A DNA stretch of 64,000 nucleotides from UBA1952 sp965200035 (GCA_965200035.1 OZ241334.1:1612001-1676000), one strand, 5' to 3'. Numbered from the stretch's first letter, positions 43,700-53,046 are shown. Numbers and translations: made by a program. The notes: generated by a model from the letters alone, not told the origin.

Positions 43700-44380
43700 T
43701 CATTTGAGCTGGAGCCGCTCAATGCGATTGCCGATAAATACAGCATTCATCTCCTGCTCCAATGCTTCAAATTCGGTGCTGTCGGCTTTACGCACAAACT
43801 GGCCGTCTTTCAGTAAGTGTATTTCATCACAGATATTCGTAAGCGTAGAGAAGATATGGGAGGAGATGATGATCGTTTTGCCCAGCTTTCTGAGCTGCTT
43901 CAGAATGTCAAAAATGATGATGTTGCTTTGAATATCCACCCCGTTAAAAGGCTCGTCGAAAATGTAGTAAGGACACTGTTGCAGCAACACTGCCGTGAGC
44001 GCCAGCTTCTTTTTCATTCCCGTAGAATAAGTAGCTGCATACTGATCAAGTGGCAGATCGAAAACATTGCGGCCGTCTATGTCTTCAATCGTTACTCCAC
44101 GCGCATTACACAGTAGCCGGATGTATTCCTTGCCGGTAATTTTGGGGAAGAAATAAGGCTCTGTCTGCAAATAGCCAACATGATCTTTCAGTGGGGCGAC
44201 TGATGATGTGATCGTACCGCTATAGTTTTCCATTCCGGTAATGCACTTGAACAGCGTAGTCTTCCCGGCGCCGTTTTCACCAACAATGCCGTACACCCTG
44301 CCCTGACCGAAAGTGATGCTGATGTCCGACAATACTTGCTTGGGTCCGTAATGCCTGGATAAGTTCTCGATCCTGATCAT
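43700..44380 (-). CDS. ABC transporter ATP-binding protein
   Basis: A 226-residue ATPase: Walker A GENGAGKTTLF (about 35), signature YSTGMKKKLALTAVLLQQ, Walker B YYIFDEPFNGVD and the switch His in TIIISSHIFSTL. It powers the adjacent membrane subunit, whose stop overlaps its start by 4 bases. The family (ABC-2 type exporters, CcmA-like) often exports drugs, lipids or polysaccharide. No substrate can be read. It is the second and last gene of the pair. Confidence 0.92.
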   Translation of the reverse strand: MIRIENLSRHYGPKQVLSDISITFGQGRVYGIVGENGAGKTTLFKCITGMENYSGTITSSVAPLKDHVGYLQTEPYFFPKITGKEYIRLLCNARGVTIEDIDGRNVFDLPLDQYAATYSTGMKKKLALTAVLLQQCPYYIFDEPFNGVDIQSNIIIFDILKQLRKLGKTIIISSHIFSTLTNICDEIHLLKDGQFVRKADSTEFEALEQEMNAVFIGNRIERLQLK

Positions 44381-45306
44381 GTGAGTAATGTGCTGAGCCT
44401 GCGTTTTGACTGAATATAGAAATAAGGAATCCAGACCGGCAGCAATAGTGGCAAGACAAAGCCAAGTATCAGCAGAATGGCCTGTGGTATATTCAGACTA
44501 TGCGGGTATCTGGAATATCTGGCCAACACCATAGTAAGCAGGTAGCAATAGCCCATTGCCATAACACCGGTTACAGGTATCCATTGCCCCGGAAAAAAAA
44601 CGATAAGCGCTACAGCTACAGGAAGCGTTAGCAATGTAGAGTGCAATAAAGCCATTCCCATTTTAAAGCTTAAAAACTGCGCGGCGCTGAGCCGGTGAAT
44701 CCATACAAAAAATTCCTGCTCCGGCTCGCCATAGAATGCTAGGCATATCAGAAAGATCAGTGCCAAGGCACAAATCCCAAGATTGAAGTTGTGATATAAG
44801 ACCGCCATTACGGTCAGGAAATAAGCAAATCCCAGGCCTGCCAGCCAGCTTCTGAAGCCAACAATGAACTCGAACGGATGGCGATAAAACGGAGTAGGTA
44901 TGGTACGGACGGTCTTCCTGCGCGCACCGGCCCATACCAGTAAAACAGCAGACGGCACCAGCACCGATAGGACCAGCCATTCTTTCTTACCTGCCAGGAA
45001 TATAAGAAACGGTATGATGGTCAACAGATTTTCGGTCACCCGGATCCGATAGTATTCGCGCAGTGAAAAAGTTAGCTTCAGAAAGTCATTTCTATCTGCA
45101 TCATTATAGCGGTAGGTTGTAGCCAAAGCCGCAAGACCATAAGCATATACGGCATATTCCGTTTTAGTGAACAGATAGTAAGAGCCGCCGTAGAAAGCAA
45201 GCAGAGCGAGCAGCAGGCCAACAGCAGGATGCATGCCCCATTCAGCCAGATGCCTTTTGAGCATGGTCCATTGCAGACGGAAATAATACCGGAATGTAGC
45301 AGTCAT
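44377..45306 (-). CDS. ABC transporter permease subunit
   Basis: A 309-residue membrane protein with about seven helices: AVGLLLALLAFYGGSYYLF, LLTIIPFLIFLAG, WLVLSVLVPSAVLLVWAGA, AYFLTVMAVLYHNFNLGICA, LTLPVAVALIVFF and others. It is read just before the ATPase with ATGA overlap, so it is the partner permease. No ABC-2 signature is strong, and the substrate is unknown. Confidence 0.85.
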   Translation of the reverse strand: MTATFRYYFRLQWTMLKRHLAEWGMHPAVGLLLALLAFYGGSYYLFTKTEYAVYAYGLAALATTYRYNDADRNDFLKLTFSLREYYRIRVTENLLTIIPFLIFLAGKKEWLVLSVLVPSAVLLVWAGARRKTVRTIPTPFYRHPFEFIVGFRSWLAGLGFAYFLTVMAVLYHNFNLGICALALIFLICLAFYGEPEQEFFVWIHRLSAAQFLSFKMGMALLHSTLLTLPVAVALIVFFPGQWIPVTGVMAMGYCYLLTMVLARYSRYPHSLNIPQAILLILGFVLPLLLPVWIPYFYIQSKRRLSTLLT

Positions 45307-45433
45307 GCGGAATGAGAGCGAGAGAAATATTATCAGGCGTTAGCGCCATTACAGCGCTTCTTCGCAGCCGAATGTAGGATAAAGGAATTATCAGAAATCT
45401 TAAAAAATCCTGCCCTGCATCTCTTATCGCTTT

Positions 45434-46060
45434 TTACCCCTGTAACTTCTTCAGCACTTTCTCAATGCGCCTGCGCTTGCTTTCCGGCTGAAGATCACTG
45501 AGTCGGGTAATGAGCGTCCGGGTAAAAATGGATTTGTTCTTTTCATTAATAGCTGATAAAGCAAGCTCTGCATACATAGGCAGCTGGTTGGCGGGGCAGC
45601 TTAATAATTGCCCGTTCAGCAACAGGAATGCATCATCGGCGTATGTATCAATAATACATAGCTTGATCAGTATGCCTACGAAGCTATCTCTGGTAATTAC
45701 AGACCCTTGCTCTGCAGCAGCAGTGAGCAGTGGCAATGCCTTGAAAATATCCCTGGGATTCTCCGGGGCAATACTGTTGAGCGCAGTCATAGCGCCCCAT
45801 TGCAGCCGGTTGTTTTTGCTATCCAGAAGGTCAATGAAGCGTAAGGTGTGGGGGGCGATCAGCGCAGGCTTCCGCTGGCCAATCTCGTACAGCACTTTGA
45901 TACAATCGCTTTGTATCTCTTTGTTTTTGCTGTCCAGATTTTTAATCAGCTCTTTAATGGCAGACTTATCCTCTGCGTCAGCAATGCGCATCGCCAATTC
46001 CTGATTAGGTGCTTCATCCCGCCTGCCCGATGAAGATGCCAGATAGTCTGTTACGATCAT
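45434..46060 (-). CDS. HEAT-like helical repeat protein
   Basis: A 208-residue soluble all-helical protein. Alternating helices with spaced Leu/Ile/Ala (AIKELIKNLDSKNKEIQSDC, FIDLLDSKNNRLQWGAMTAL, ALPLLTAAAEQGSVITRDSF) match HEAT-type repeats used for protein binding. The C-terminus is very basic (RLSDLQPESKRRRIEKVLKK). It has no signal peptide. Its job is unknown; it may be regulatory or a scaffold. A single gene between the transporter and DoxX, with hairpins on the DoxX side. Confidence 0.72.
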   Translation of the reverse strand: MIVTDYLASSSGRRDEAPNQELAMRIADAEDKSAIKELIKNLDSKNKEIQSDCIKVLYEIGQRKPALIAPHTLRFIDLLDSKNNRLQWGAMTALNSIAPENPRDIFKALPLLTAAAEQGSVITRDSFVGILIKLCIIDTYADDAFLLLNGQLLSCPANQLPMYAELALSAINEKNKSIFTRTLITRLSDLQPESKRRRIEKVLKKLQG

Positions 46061-46070
46061 AAATTAAAAA

Positions 46071-46092
46071 GCGGCAGGTTTTGCCCTGCCGC
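46071..46092 (-). terminator. Terminator of the DoxX-like gene
   Basis: Stem GCGGCAGG/CCTGCCGC (46071-46078 with 46085-46092) is followed on the minus strand by TTTTTAATT. Confidence 0.85.
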
Positions 46093-46107
46093 CTTCGTAA
46101 AGGGATT

Positions 46108-46488
46108 TTATTTTCTTACCAGATGCATATACTTCTCTCTGTTGTCATACAAGATCCAGAGCAGGATAGCCGCGCATACCAGCCCGATCGGGAGGCCGCT
46201 TCTGTCTGTCACAATATTGGTGAGCAGGATGCCAATCATTACCGGGAAGATGATGAGCGCGCCCAAAGCCCTTGTTCTGGGTATGATGACAAGTATGCCG
46301 CCAACTATTTCGGCCATCCCTACAAGCGGCATCAGCCAGCCTATTTCCATGAAGGCGCCCATGACTTTCATCATTTTTTCCGGCATCTTTTCCGGCATCG
46401 GCATGTAGTTAAAGAATTTGTTCAGCCCTGCGTTGATGAACATCAATCCGAAGAGCAGAGATACTACGAAGAGTATTTTGTTTTTCAT
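46108..46488 (-). CDS. DoxX-like membrane protein
   Basis: A 126-residue protein with four membrane helices: ILFVVSLLFGLMFINAGLNK, MGAFMEIGWLMPLVGMAEI, GILVIIPRTRALGALIIFPV and LPIGLVCAAILLWILYD. This is the DoxX/DoxD-like size and pattern, with the early GLxFxxxGxxKF-type motif (NAGLNKFF). DoxX-like proteins are linked to thiol or sulfur metabolism and envelope redox, but most are uncharacterised. Single gene with its own terminator. Confidence 0.85.
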   Translation of the reverse strand: MKNKILFVVSLLFGLMFINAGLNKFFNYMPMPEKMPEKMMKVMGAFMEIGWLMPLVGMAEIVGGILVIIPRTRALGALIIFPVMIGILLTNIVTDRSGLPIGLVCAAILLWILYDNREKYMHLVRK

Positions 46489-46581
46489 GTGTATAGCGAT
46501 TTTAATTAAAAATAAGTCAATAATTATTACGGTGGTAGTAGTGAAGGATCTATATCACCATTCTGGTATTTTACAATACAA

Positions 46582-46616
46582 AAAAGCGGCAGGCTCGTCA
46601 TAAGCCCACCGCTTTT
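46582..46616 (-). terminator. Terminator of the 112-residue protein gene
   Basis: Stem AAAAGCGG/CCGCTTTT (46582-46589 with 46609-46616) is followed on the minus strand by TTTG. Confidence 0.75.
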
Positions 46617-46636
46617 CTATTGATCGTGCTACAGTA

Positions 46637-46975
46637 TTAAGTCCAGGTATTACCTGAAGTAACGTTGAAGTTCTGCCCGCTCATAGCGATGTACACAGTA
46701 TCGTTCATGTTGAACTCATTGTCCAGCGCGCTGCTGCGGGTAATGATGATCTGATCGGTCATAATCACTGCACCGTCAGACATGGCGGATATTTCCAGCG
46801 AGTCCATGAAGGGATTACTATCATCGCCGTAAGCAACCATCAGGTTATTGCCCGGACCGGCAGGAAGTTCAAAATTTACCGTGTCCAGTGTCTGGCCCGG
46901 TTCCTGGCCATCCCTGACTCCGATTATGCCCTCGATTACATAGGGTGTATTGTTGACGAATTTCTTCTGCGCCAT
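46637..46975 (-). CDS. Small hypothetical beta-rich protein
   Basis: A 112-residue protein without a signal peptide. It is acidic with beta-prone segments (FVNNTPYVIEGIIGVRDGQE, TVNFELPAGPGNNLMVAYGD, GAVIMTDQIIITRSSALDN). It resembles small beta-sandwich binding domains but no family is known to me. It has its own terminator, so it is probably expressed. Confidence 0.6.
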   Translation of the reverse strand: MAQKKFVNNTPYVIEGIIGVRDGQEPGQTLDTVNFELPAGPGNNLMVAYGDDSNPFMDSLEISAMSDGAVIMTDQIIITRSSALDNEFNMNDTVYIAMSGQNFNVTSGNTWT

Positions 46976-47111
46976 GTTGGTTGGTTTTTCTGTTTAAGAT
47001 GAAGGGTTAAAGATCATCGCTCAGGCCATTCCAAACAAGCGTTATTACCACGGGCAGCATACCGTTTTTTACCCTGGTCAGTCTTTTTTCTTCAATAAAC
47101 TCACACCCTGA

Positions 47112-47717
47112 CTAATACTCCGTTTTCTGGTACAGTACCCAGATAAAATCCCAATCCGCAGGATTGCCTATGCCCACGCTCGGCATATAGAGCAGCAGGG
47201 CTTTGCGGCCGCCGCTGACATGGTTATCACGCGCCACATAAAGACCGGCAATGCCTGCCCATGCCTGCCGGATGGTGCTGTTGGTAAAGCGGGTCGCATG
47301 TACATCCGGGTAAAGCCCCTGCAGCGTAGCGCTGTCAGGCGGTGGTATCTGTATGCCACTGGTGCCGAATGCGGAAGCAGGGGCAAAAGCCGGATACCGG
47401 ATTTCGCCCCTGCCCATCCATATGATGGTACCATCAAACACGGTATCGGCAGTAGGGGCGTATTTCAAAGTGATGTTGCCAAAGTCGCCGGGGCCTTTAT
47501 AATAGATGGTCAGCGGTACCGAATCTGCGAGCGCACCGGACGGCGTAAAGAAGAACTGCCTGCCGCCTTCAAACTGACGCGTCAGGTAATCTACTTTGAG
47601 CAGGGTGATTGTGGCTTTCGCCGTAGCAGGTACCGGATGTTCATTGTTCTTATTGCAGCTGGTGGCAAGCAACAGAATGATGGCAGATAAAGCGGTGAGA
47701 AAAGATGATCTGTACAT
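47112..47717 (-). CDS. Hypothetical lipoprotein
   Basis: The start at 47717 (MYRSSFLTALSAIILLLATSC) is chosen over an in-frame ATG 66 bases upstream, because only it gives a lipoprotein signal: hydrophobic core then LATSC, with Cys at about residue 21. The 201-residue chain is beta-rich (ATITLLKVDYLTRQFEGGRQ, VFDGTIIWMGRGEIRY) and ends WDFIWVLYQKTEY. No known domain. It is predicted to be anchored in the outer membrane or facing the periplasm. Confidence 0.7.
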   Translation of the reverse strand: MYRSSFLTALSAIILLLATSCNKNNEHPVPATAKATITLLKVDYLTRQFEGGRQFFFTPSGALADSVPLTIYYKGPGDFGNITLKYAPTADTVFDGTIIWMGRGEIRYPAFAPASAFGTSGIQIPPPDSATLQGLYPDVHATRFTNSTIRQAWAGIAGLYVARDNHVSGGRKALLLYMPSVGIGNPADWDFIWVLYQKTEY

Positions 47718-47813
47718 ATCAGTGCGATTTCCTGAAAGACGCTCCACCGCTGCAACATCTTTGGTTTGGAGATATAATTTCACGCAGCAGCTATTGCATT
47801 GAGTAGCGCTTTT

Positions 47814-49394
47814 CTACATCAGCTTCAGCTTTTCTTCCTCCAGATCTATCCTGTATAACTGTATGCGAATGTGGTCTTCATTTAAGTCAACGAGCTTGTT
47901 TTTCTTCACGAGGAAGTCTCTCTGAAATTCGAGCATCTCCAGGTAAATGCTTTTGATCTCCGCATCAAAAAAGTCTTCTTCCGGCGAAGCCGCCTTCTCT
48001 TCCAGGTGCATCAGCCATCGCTGCATTTTGGGGTTGGCTTCAATTCTTGACTGATATTTTTCCCGCAGCATTTCCAGCGAGCTGCTCATCAGGTCTTTTT
48101 TAACCAGTTGCATGGACTCTTCCTCCGTCAGCACATCTGCACCATCAAAGGCGTGCATCCTTTTAATGAGGTAAGGAAGCGTCAATCCCTGCACCAGAAG
48201 GGTAAGCAGGATCACCATAAAGGTGATGAACAGAATCAGATCACGAACCGGAAAATCGCTGCCATTATCCAGTGCAATGGGTATGGACAAAGCAGCGGCA
48301 AGTGATACCACGCCGCGCATACCGGTCCACCCCAGTAGCAGTGGCATCATCCACCTGCGGCGGCGGTTATTTCTTTGCGGTATCACATTCGGGCGAAACA
48401 GGATCGTAGCGATCAGCGCCGCATAAGAGCTGATGATCCGTGCAACGATCAATAGCAGGGTCACCAGTAAGCCGTAACCGATAGCCGTACTCAGGGCGAT
48501 GCCTTTTTCCCGTAATCCTTCTACAATATTCGGGAGCTGCAGCCCGATAATCATAAACACCAGCCCATTGAGAATGAATACAAAGCTCTCCCAAACACTA
48601 TAGCCTTTTACACGGCTCGCGCTGTTGAGAAATATCAACCTTCGGTTAGAGAGAAACAAGCCTCCGCATACCACCGCCAGCACACCGGAGCTATGAAGCT
48701 GCTCCGCCACCCAATACAGAATATAGGGCTCGATCAGTGTAAACACAATATCAGAAGGAGCATCCGTAGGCAGGTACTTGTGCGCCTGTACAAACAGCCA
48801 TCCCAGCAGCAGCCCAATGCCCGCACCGCCAACCAGCATCCATGTAAAGCTGAACATAGCATCCTGCCAGATGAATTGTCCCGTGCCTACCGCAATCAGT
48901 GCAAACCGGAAGATGATGAGCGAAGAAGCATCATTCAGCAGGCTCTCGCCTTCCAGAATAGAAGAGGTCGTTTTGGGGATGTTCACAAACTTCAGGATAG
49001 CATCTGTGCTCACCGCATCCGGCGGCGATACGATGCCGCCCAGCAAAAAGCCCAGTGCAAGCGTAAAGCCGGGAATGAAATGGTTGGCGAAAACAGCTAC
49101 AGAGAATGCGGTGAAGAACACTACGAGAAAGGCAAAGCTGCCGATGATGCGCCACCATCGTTTCATCTCCTTGAAAGAAATATTCCATGCGGCTTCAAAT
49201 AATAATGGCGGCAGGAAAATAAAGAAGATCATATCAGGATTGATATGAAACCTGGGTAAGGAAGGGATAAAGCCAATGCCTAATCCCGCTACAACGAGCA
49301 GTACCGGGTAGGCAATCTTCCACTTGTTGGCCAGCATTACCAGAAGGACAATGACGATAACAAGTGCCAATAAAAAGGGTAAACGTTCGTGCAT
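47814..49394 (-). CDS. Na+/H+ antiporter, CPA1 family
   Basis: A 526-residue protein with about twelve membrane helices up to residue 415. The first helices (LLALVIVIVLLVMLANKW), FIFLPPLLFEAAWNISFKEM, GGIVSPPDAVSTDAILKFVN and GWTGMRGVVSLAAALSIPIA are the CPA1/NhaP-type blocks, including the acidic transport site SPPDA. A cytoplasmic tail of about 110 residues follows. It exchanges Na+ or K+ for protons at the inner membrane. Single gene. The cation preference cannot be told. Confidence 0.92.
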   Translation of the reverse strand: MHERLPFLLALVIVIVLLVMLANKWKIAYPVLLVVAGLGIGFIPSLPRFHINPDMIFFIFLPPLLFEAAWNISFKEMKRWWRIIGSFAFLVVFFTAFSVAVFANHFIPGFTLALGFLLGGIVSPPDAVSTDAILKFVNIPKTTSSILEGESLLNDASSLIIFRFALIAVGTGQFIWQDAMFSFTWMLVGGAGIGLLLGWLFVQAHKYLPTDAPSDIVFTLIEPYILYWVAEQLHSSGVLAVVCGGLFLSNRRLIFLNSASRVKGYSVWESFVFILNGLVFMIIGLQLPNIVEGLREKGIALSTAIGYGLLVTLLLIVARIISSYAALIATILFRPNVIPQRNNRRRRWMMPLLLGWTGMRGVVSLAAALSIPIALDNGSDFPVRDLILFITFMVILLTLLVQGLTLPYLIKRMHAFDGADVLTEEESMQLVKKDLMSSSLEMLREKYQSRIEANPKMQRWLMHLEEKAASPEEDFFDAEIKSIYLEMLEFQRDFLVKKNKLVDLNEDHIRIQLYRIDLEEEKLKLM

Positions 49395-49486
49395 ATTTCC
49401 TGATGATAATGATTGTAAAAATAAAGATCAAAAGCAGGTATAAAGCATTTCAGGAAAAAGACTTGCCTTGCTACTGAAAAAAAGAA

Positions 49487-49534
49487 CTGGCGGCAGAAAA
49501 GGAAGACCTGATAAGTTTCCTCTTCTACCGCCAG
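49487..49534 (-). terminator. Terminator of the alcohol dehydrogenase gene
   Basis: Stem CTGGCGG/CCGCCAG (49487-49493 with 49528-49534) is extended inward through AGAA/TTCT and AGGAA/TTCCT pairs. The minus strand then reads TTCTTTTTTTC. Confidence 0.88.
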
Positions 49535-49572
49535 GTATCCTGGCAGACTTTTATAACTTGACCGGCTCTTGC

Positions 49573-50655
49573 TTACTCCTCTTCTTTAAGCGACTGCATA
49601 TCGATCACATAGCGGTAGTGTACATCGTTCTTCAGCATATCATCATACGCGTCATTGATATCCTGAATGCGGATCTGCTTTGTTTCCGGCAGAATGTTGT
49701 GCTCGGCGCAGAAGTCCAGCACTTCCTGTGTTGCCGCAATGCCGCCGATGAGCGATCCCCCAAGGCTGATGCGGCTCATTGCCAGATCCATATTATTGAC
49801 CGGCTTTTTATAGGGTGCCAGCAGACCCACCGTTACAATTGATCCGTTCAGCTTCATCAGGCATACGTAAGGATTGATATCAAATGAGTCCGGAATAGTG
49901 ATGAGCAGGAAATCAAGCGACTTTGCAGCCGCCTTCATCACATCTTCATCTGTAGATACGATCACGTTGGCAGCGCCAAACCGCATTGCATCTTCCGTCT
50001 TTTCCTGATCGGTGGTGATGGCCGTTACTACAGCGCCCATAGCTACCGCCAGCTTGATGGCCATGTGACCGAGACCGCCGATACCGGCCACTCCTACCGC
50101 ATCTCCGGGCTTAATGTCCCAGTGCTTCAGAGGTGAGTAAGTGGTTACACCGGCGCAAAGGATGGGCGCGGCGGCTTTGATATCCAGCGCATCCGGAATG
50201 CGCAGCACAAAAGACTCCTTCACCACTATGCTGTCTGAGTAGCCACCGTAGGTGTTGAACTCTTCACCGGGCTGCGGCTTCATATAACCGTTGTAGGTAG
50301 CCGTAAAGCTATTGGGCCCCTGGCAGTAGTTTTCTTCATCATGCTTGCAGGGATTACACGTACCGCAGGAATCGATGATGCAGCCTACGCCTACCTTATC
50401 ACCTGTTTTAAACTTTGTAACTGAATTGCCCGTGGCAATGATTCTGCCAATGACTTCGTGGCCCGGTACGCAGGGATAAATGGTATTGCCCCAGTCATTT
50501 TTTACCTGATGCAGATCTGAGTGGCATACGCCGCAGTACAGGATCTCGATGTGCACCTCATCTGCCGCAGGCGCTTTCCGGTCAAAATCCATTCTTTTAA
50601 GGCCATTGAAGATGGACCCTTTGGCGCCATAGCCTTTTGCTTTAATTGCTTCCAT
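49573..50655 (-). CDS. Zinc-dependent alcohol dehydrogenase (CAD/YahK-like)
   Basis: A 360-residue MDR enzyme. The catalytic zinc ligands lie in CGVCHSDLHQ and GHEVIGRIIATGNSV, and the structural zinc in CGTCNPCKHDEENYC. The Rossmann motif GVAGIGGLGHMAIKLAVAMG binds NAD(P). This is the cinnamyl-alcohol-dehydrogenase-like class that reduces aldehydes, usually with NADPH. Normal length. The start follows the divergent region before the small membrane gene; terminated by a strong hairpin. The substrate is likely broad. Confidence 0.93.
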   Translation of the reverse strand: MEAIKAKGYGAKGSIFNGLKRMDFDRKAPAADEVHIEILYCGVCHSDLHQVKNDWGNTIYPCVPGHEVIGRIIATGNSVTKFKTGDKVGVGCIIDSCGTCNPCKHDEENYCQGPNSFTATYNGYMKPQPGEEFNTYGGYSDSIVVKESFVLRIPDALDIKAAAPILCAGVTTYSPLKHWDIKPGDAVGVAGIGGLGHMAIKLAVAMGAVVTAITTDQEKTEDAMRFGAANVIVSTDEDVMKAAAKSLDFLLITIPDSFDINPYVCLMKLNGSIVTVGLLAPYKKPVNNMDLAMSRISLGGSLIGGIAATQEVLDFCAEHNILPETKQIRIQDINDAYDDMLKNDVHYRYVIDMQSLKEEE

Positions 50656-50756
50656 TCGTTTGTTTTTGTTGTTGTTTATTGCCGAAAATAAAATCCAGGC
50701 TTATTGATAGATGTGATGAATATTTCCCCCGTAATGTTGCTATTGGGAGAAGACGG

Positions 50757-51113
50757 CTAACCCTTATTGTCCCAATCGGTCAGCAGTACGGTGATGCCTG
50801 CAATTGCGGTGAATGCGAGGTTAAATGCAAGCTCTTTCTTCCCTTTCCGGAAGGGTTTCAGAAAGCTCTGGAGCGCAAACTGCGCAACGTTGAACGGGTC
50901 TATCTTTCCATGCGTCTTAAAAGGGATAACTCCCCTGACAGCCAGCGGTTGCCGCGTCAGCGCAATGTAGGGCAGCAGTAATAATGCCTCGGCTGTATAG
51001 ATCTTTTTCACCTGCTTATTCATGCCCAGTAAAGAGGGCAGGGTAAGCAGGCTGCCCGCCAGCAGGTAATCAATCAATGCATGTCCTTCAGGCGATATTA
51101 CTTTGGTGTTCAT
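50757..51113 (-). CDS. Small hypothetical membrane protein
   Basis: A 118-residue protein with about four hydrophobic segments: LIDYLLAGSLLTLPSLLG, YTAEALLLLPYIALT, FNVAQFALQSFL and LAFNLAFTAIAGITVLLTDW. It is basic at both loops. It is not a family I can name, although the HALIDYLLAG start recalls small proteins seen beside dehydrogenases. It lies 101 bases before the alcohol dehydrogenase start on the same strand, so the two may share a transcript. Confidence 0.68.
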   Translation of the reverse strand: MNTKVISPEGHALIDYLLAGSLLTLPSLLGMNKQVKKIYTAEALLLLPYIALTRQPLAVRGVIPFKTHGKIDPFNVAQFALQSFLKPFRKGKKELAFNLAFTAIAGITVLLTDWDNKG

Positions 51114-51309
51114 TGCTCCATTTTGCTATTGCTACACAATAATTATTCCCACTGGCAGGAAGAGCGGCAATATCTGAAGGTTCAAATGACCGTCCGCCCG
51201 GATAAAGCAGCAATAAAGCAATGCAATTGGCCATTCAGGGAAGTAAAATGTATATTCTGGGAATTATTTAATCAATTCAGGAATGTAAATTGATAATACC
51301 GGGAAATAG

Positions 51310-51447
51310 ATTGATAATCCTGGTGTAAATAGTTCCATTGATAGCAGCTATGCGAATAATTACAACATCGGCGTATCAGAAATAACGCTCAATAATTTAA
51401 CCGAAGCCCTGAACCGCATTTGCGATATGCTGGAAAAGAAGTTGTAG
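51310..51447 (+). pseudogene. Remnant C-terminal coding stretch
   Basis: An open frame after a TAG at 51307 reads SYANNYNIGVSEITLNNLTE then ALNRICDMLEKKL and a stop. It looks like the C-terminal helix of a small regulator, with no start codon or N-terminal part. The surrounding 510 bases (51,114-51,632) hold no other gene, only the repeat at 51528. Confidence 0.4.
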
Positions 51448-51527
51448 AAGCCTGTCAGGCCAGACTGATGTCTCAAGCCTGCTCACTTACGTAAACTTAA
51501 TACAAGGCCAGGCCACAGTAAAGACAA

Positions 51528-51606
51528 GCCGCTGTGAGATGCTTCCTTGCGTCAGCATGACTCCATACAGCGGGTCATCCTGAGGCACAAAGGATCTCAC
51601 AGCGGC
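51528..51606. repeat. Palindromic REP-like element, copy 1
   Basis: Perfect 13-bp ends GCCGCTGTGAGAT (51528-51540) and ATCTCACAGCGGC (51594-51606) enclose an imperfect stem (CCTTGCGTCAGCATGAC against GTCATCCTGAGGCACAAAGG). A related element lies at 58430-58527. Confidence 0.85.
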
Positions 51607-51632
51607 CTTTGATTTTTTATAAAGTTCAGCCA

Positions 51633-52397
51633 TTACTCAGCGTGCGGTGCTGCATTCACAGCCACGGGCACTGTCTTCAGTAGCCTGATCACGCGCATCT
51701 TTGCCAGCAGCCTGATCACCGGATACATAGGGTCTATCTCGTGCCAGCGCTGCCCGAAATTGATGGAAGAAGGATGCTTGTGGTGATTGTTGTGGTACGA
51801 TTCGCCCAGCATCAGGAAGTCAATGAACAAGAGGTTCATGGATGTATTCTTCAACCGGAAATTAATGTAACCATACTTGTGGGCAAACCAGTTGACAATA
51901 GCGCCGTGGAAAGCGCCCATGCCCACTATCACCGGCAGGAACAGCCATTGAAAGGGATTAGTAGCAAAGAAGGCAAAGAACAGGATATACAGCACTACCC
52001 AGCTTGCGCGCGATATAAAGCCATTGGCAAAGCGATCGAAGCCTTCCCATTCAGGCAGGTTCTTCTTGAACCGCTCTTCTACCTGTGTGCGCCCTTTGAT
52101 AATATCCTGATAAAAGCTTCTGGTGCGCCACATCATTGAAAATACATTGGAGGAGTAAGAAGGCGAGTGTGGGTCCTGCTCAGTATCTGTATACGCATGG
52201 TGATAGCGGTGCATGATGGCATAGGCTTTCGGGCTCATATAGGATGAACCCTGAGTGATGTATGCAATGACGAAAAACACCTTTTCCCACCCTTTGCTCA
52301 TCTTGAACGCGCCGTGAGCGGCATAGCGGTGCTGAAAGAAAGTCTGGGAAAACAAAGACAGATACCAGATGGCAATAAAGAACAGGAAGATGATCAT
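51633..52397 (-). CDS. Fatty acid desaturase (acyl-CoA delta-9 type)
   Basis: A 254-residue membrane enzyme with the three histidine boxes of non-heme di-iron desaturases: HRYAAHG (about 23), HRYHHAYTDTEQDPHSPSYS (about 64) and ESYHNNHHKHPSSINFG (about 195). Hydrophobic helices lie between (IIFLFFIAIWYLSLFSQTFF; VVLYILFFAFFATN). It introduces a double bond into acyl chains and so tunes membrane fluidity. It is short compared with animal enzymes but normal for bacteria. An electron donor gene is not adjacent. The minus-strand leader has CATCTTTG near 52571. Confidence 0.92.
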   Translation of the reverse strand: MIIFLFFIAIWYLSLFSQTFFQHRYAAHGAFKMSKGWEKVFFVIAYITQGSSYMSPKAYAIMHRYHHAYTDTEQDPHSPSYSSNVFSMMWRTRSFYQDIIKGRTQVEERFKKNLPEWEGFDRFANGFISRASWVVLYILFFAFFATNPFQWLFLPVIVGMGAFHGAIVNWFAHKYGYINFRLKNTSMNLLFIDFLMLGESYHNNHHKHPSSINFGQRWHEIDPMYPVIRLLAKMRVIRLLKTVPVAVNAAPHAE

Positions 52398-52803
52398 GAT
52401 AAAATCAGTTTTGTGACCAGTGAGAAGAATGCAGAGGCCAGATTGATTTTATTGAAGAGAAAAGGACGAAAGAGAAACCGCCGAAGAACCTTGAAGAAAC
52501 CTGAAAAAGTGCTCTGAGATGTATTGTAATGTAAGAATAAGAACGTGCCACAGGCAGTTTTAGTTTACGCAAAGATGTTAACGGCAGTCAGGCCAATAAT
52601 TCCGGTTGTGTTATATGCTTGCCTGTAGCTGTTAACACAAAGCAGCGCACGCGCATGATGGTTATTCTTTTTAAGTAAGTCCTTTCAATAGGTCTACCTT
52701 TAGTGTTCGCTTACTTCACTGCGCTCCGGGTGCTTCTTTTCTTTAGCCCGCTCATAAATGATCTAACCGAAACCAACAGGTTTTCACTTTTAAAAGATCT
52801 TCT
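52398..52803. other. Divergent intergenic region
   Basis: 406 bases between the desaturase gene and the RRM gene. A desaturase promoter element (CATCTTTG on the minus strand) lies near 52571-52578. I see no ORF, RNA gene or repeat in the rest. Confidence 0.5.
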
Positions 52804-53046
52804 ATGAATCTTCGCATCAGCAATCTCAGTGCTTCTACTTCTGCGGCCGATATTATCGCCCACTTTCGTCCGTTTCAGATCAGCTTTCTCGGCCGTATCT
52901 ATACCATTGCCAATGTGCCTAAGACAGAGGCCAACACCTATTGCTTCATCAGCATCAGCGATCCGGCTTCCGGCGCACAGGCTATAGCTCAATACAATGG
53001 CAGCCTGCTTTTAGATAATGCCATTACAGTTGTAGAAGGCAAATAG
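52804..53046 (+). CDS. Degenerate RRM-type small protein
   Basis: An 80-residue protein with the RRM beta-alpha-beta-beta-alpha-beta layout: NLRISNLSASTSAADIIAHF in place of RNP2, then a changed RNP1 position (ANTYCFISISDP instead of GYGFVEI), a second helix (GAQAIAQYNGSLLLDN) and AITVVEGK. The aromatic residues that stack RNA are largely missing, so its RNA affinity may be lost or altered. It is 68 bases upstream of an intact RRM gene, on the same strand, and is probably cotranscribed with it. Confidence 0.7.
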   Translation: MNLRISNLSASTSAADIIAHFRPFQISFLGRIYTIANVPKTEANTYCFISISDPASGAQAIAQYNGSLLLDNAITVVEGK

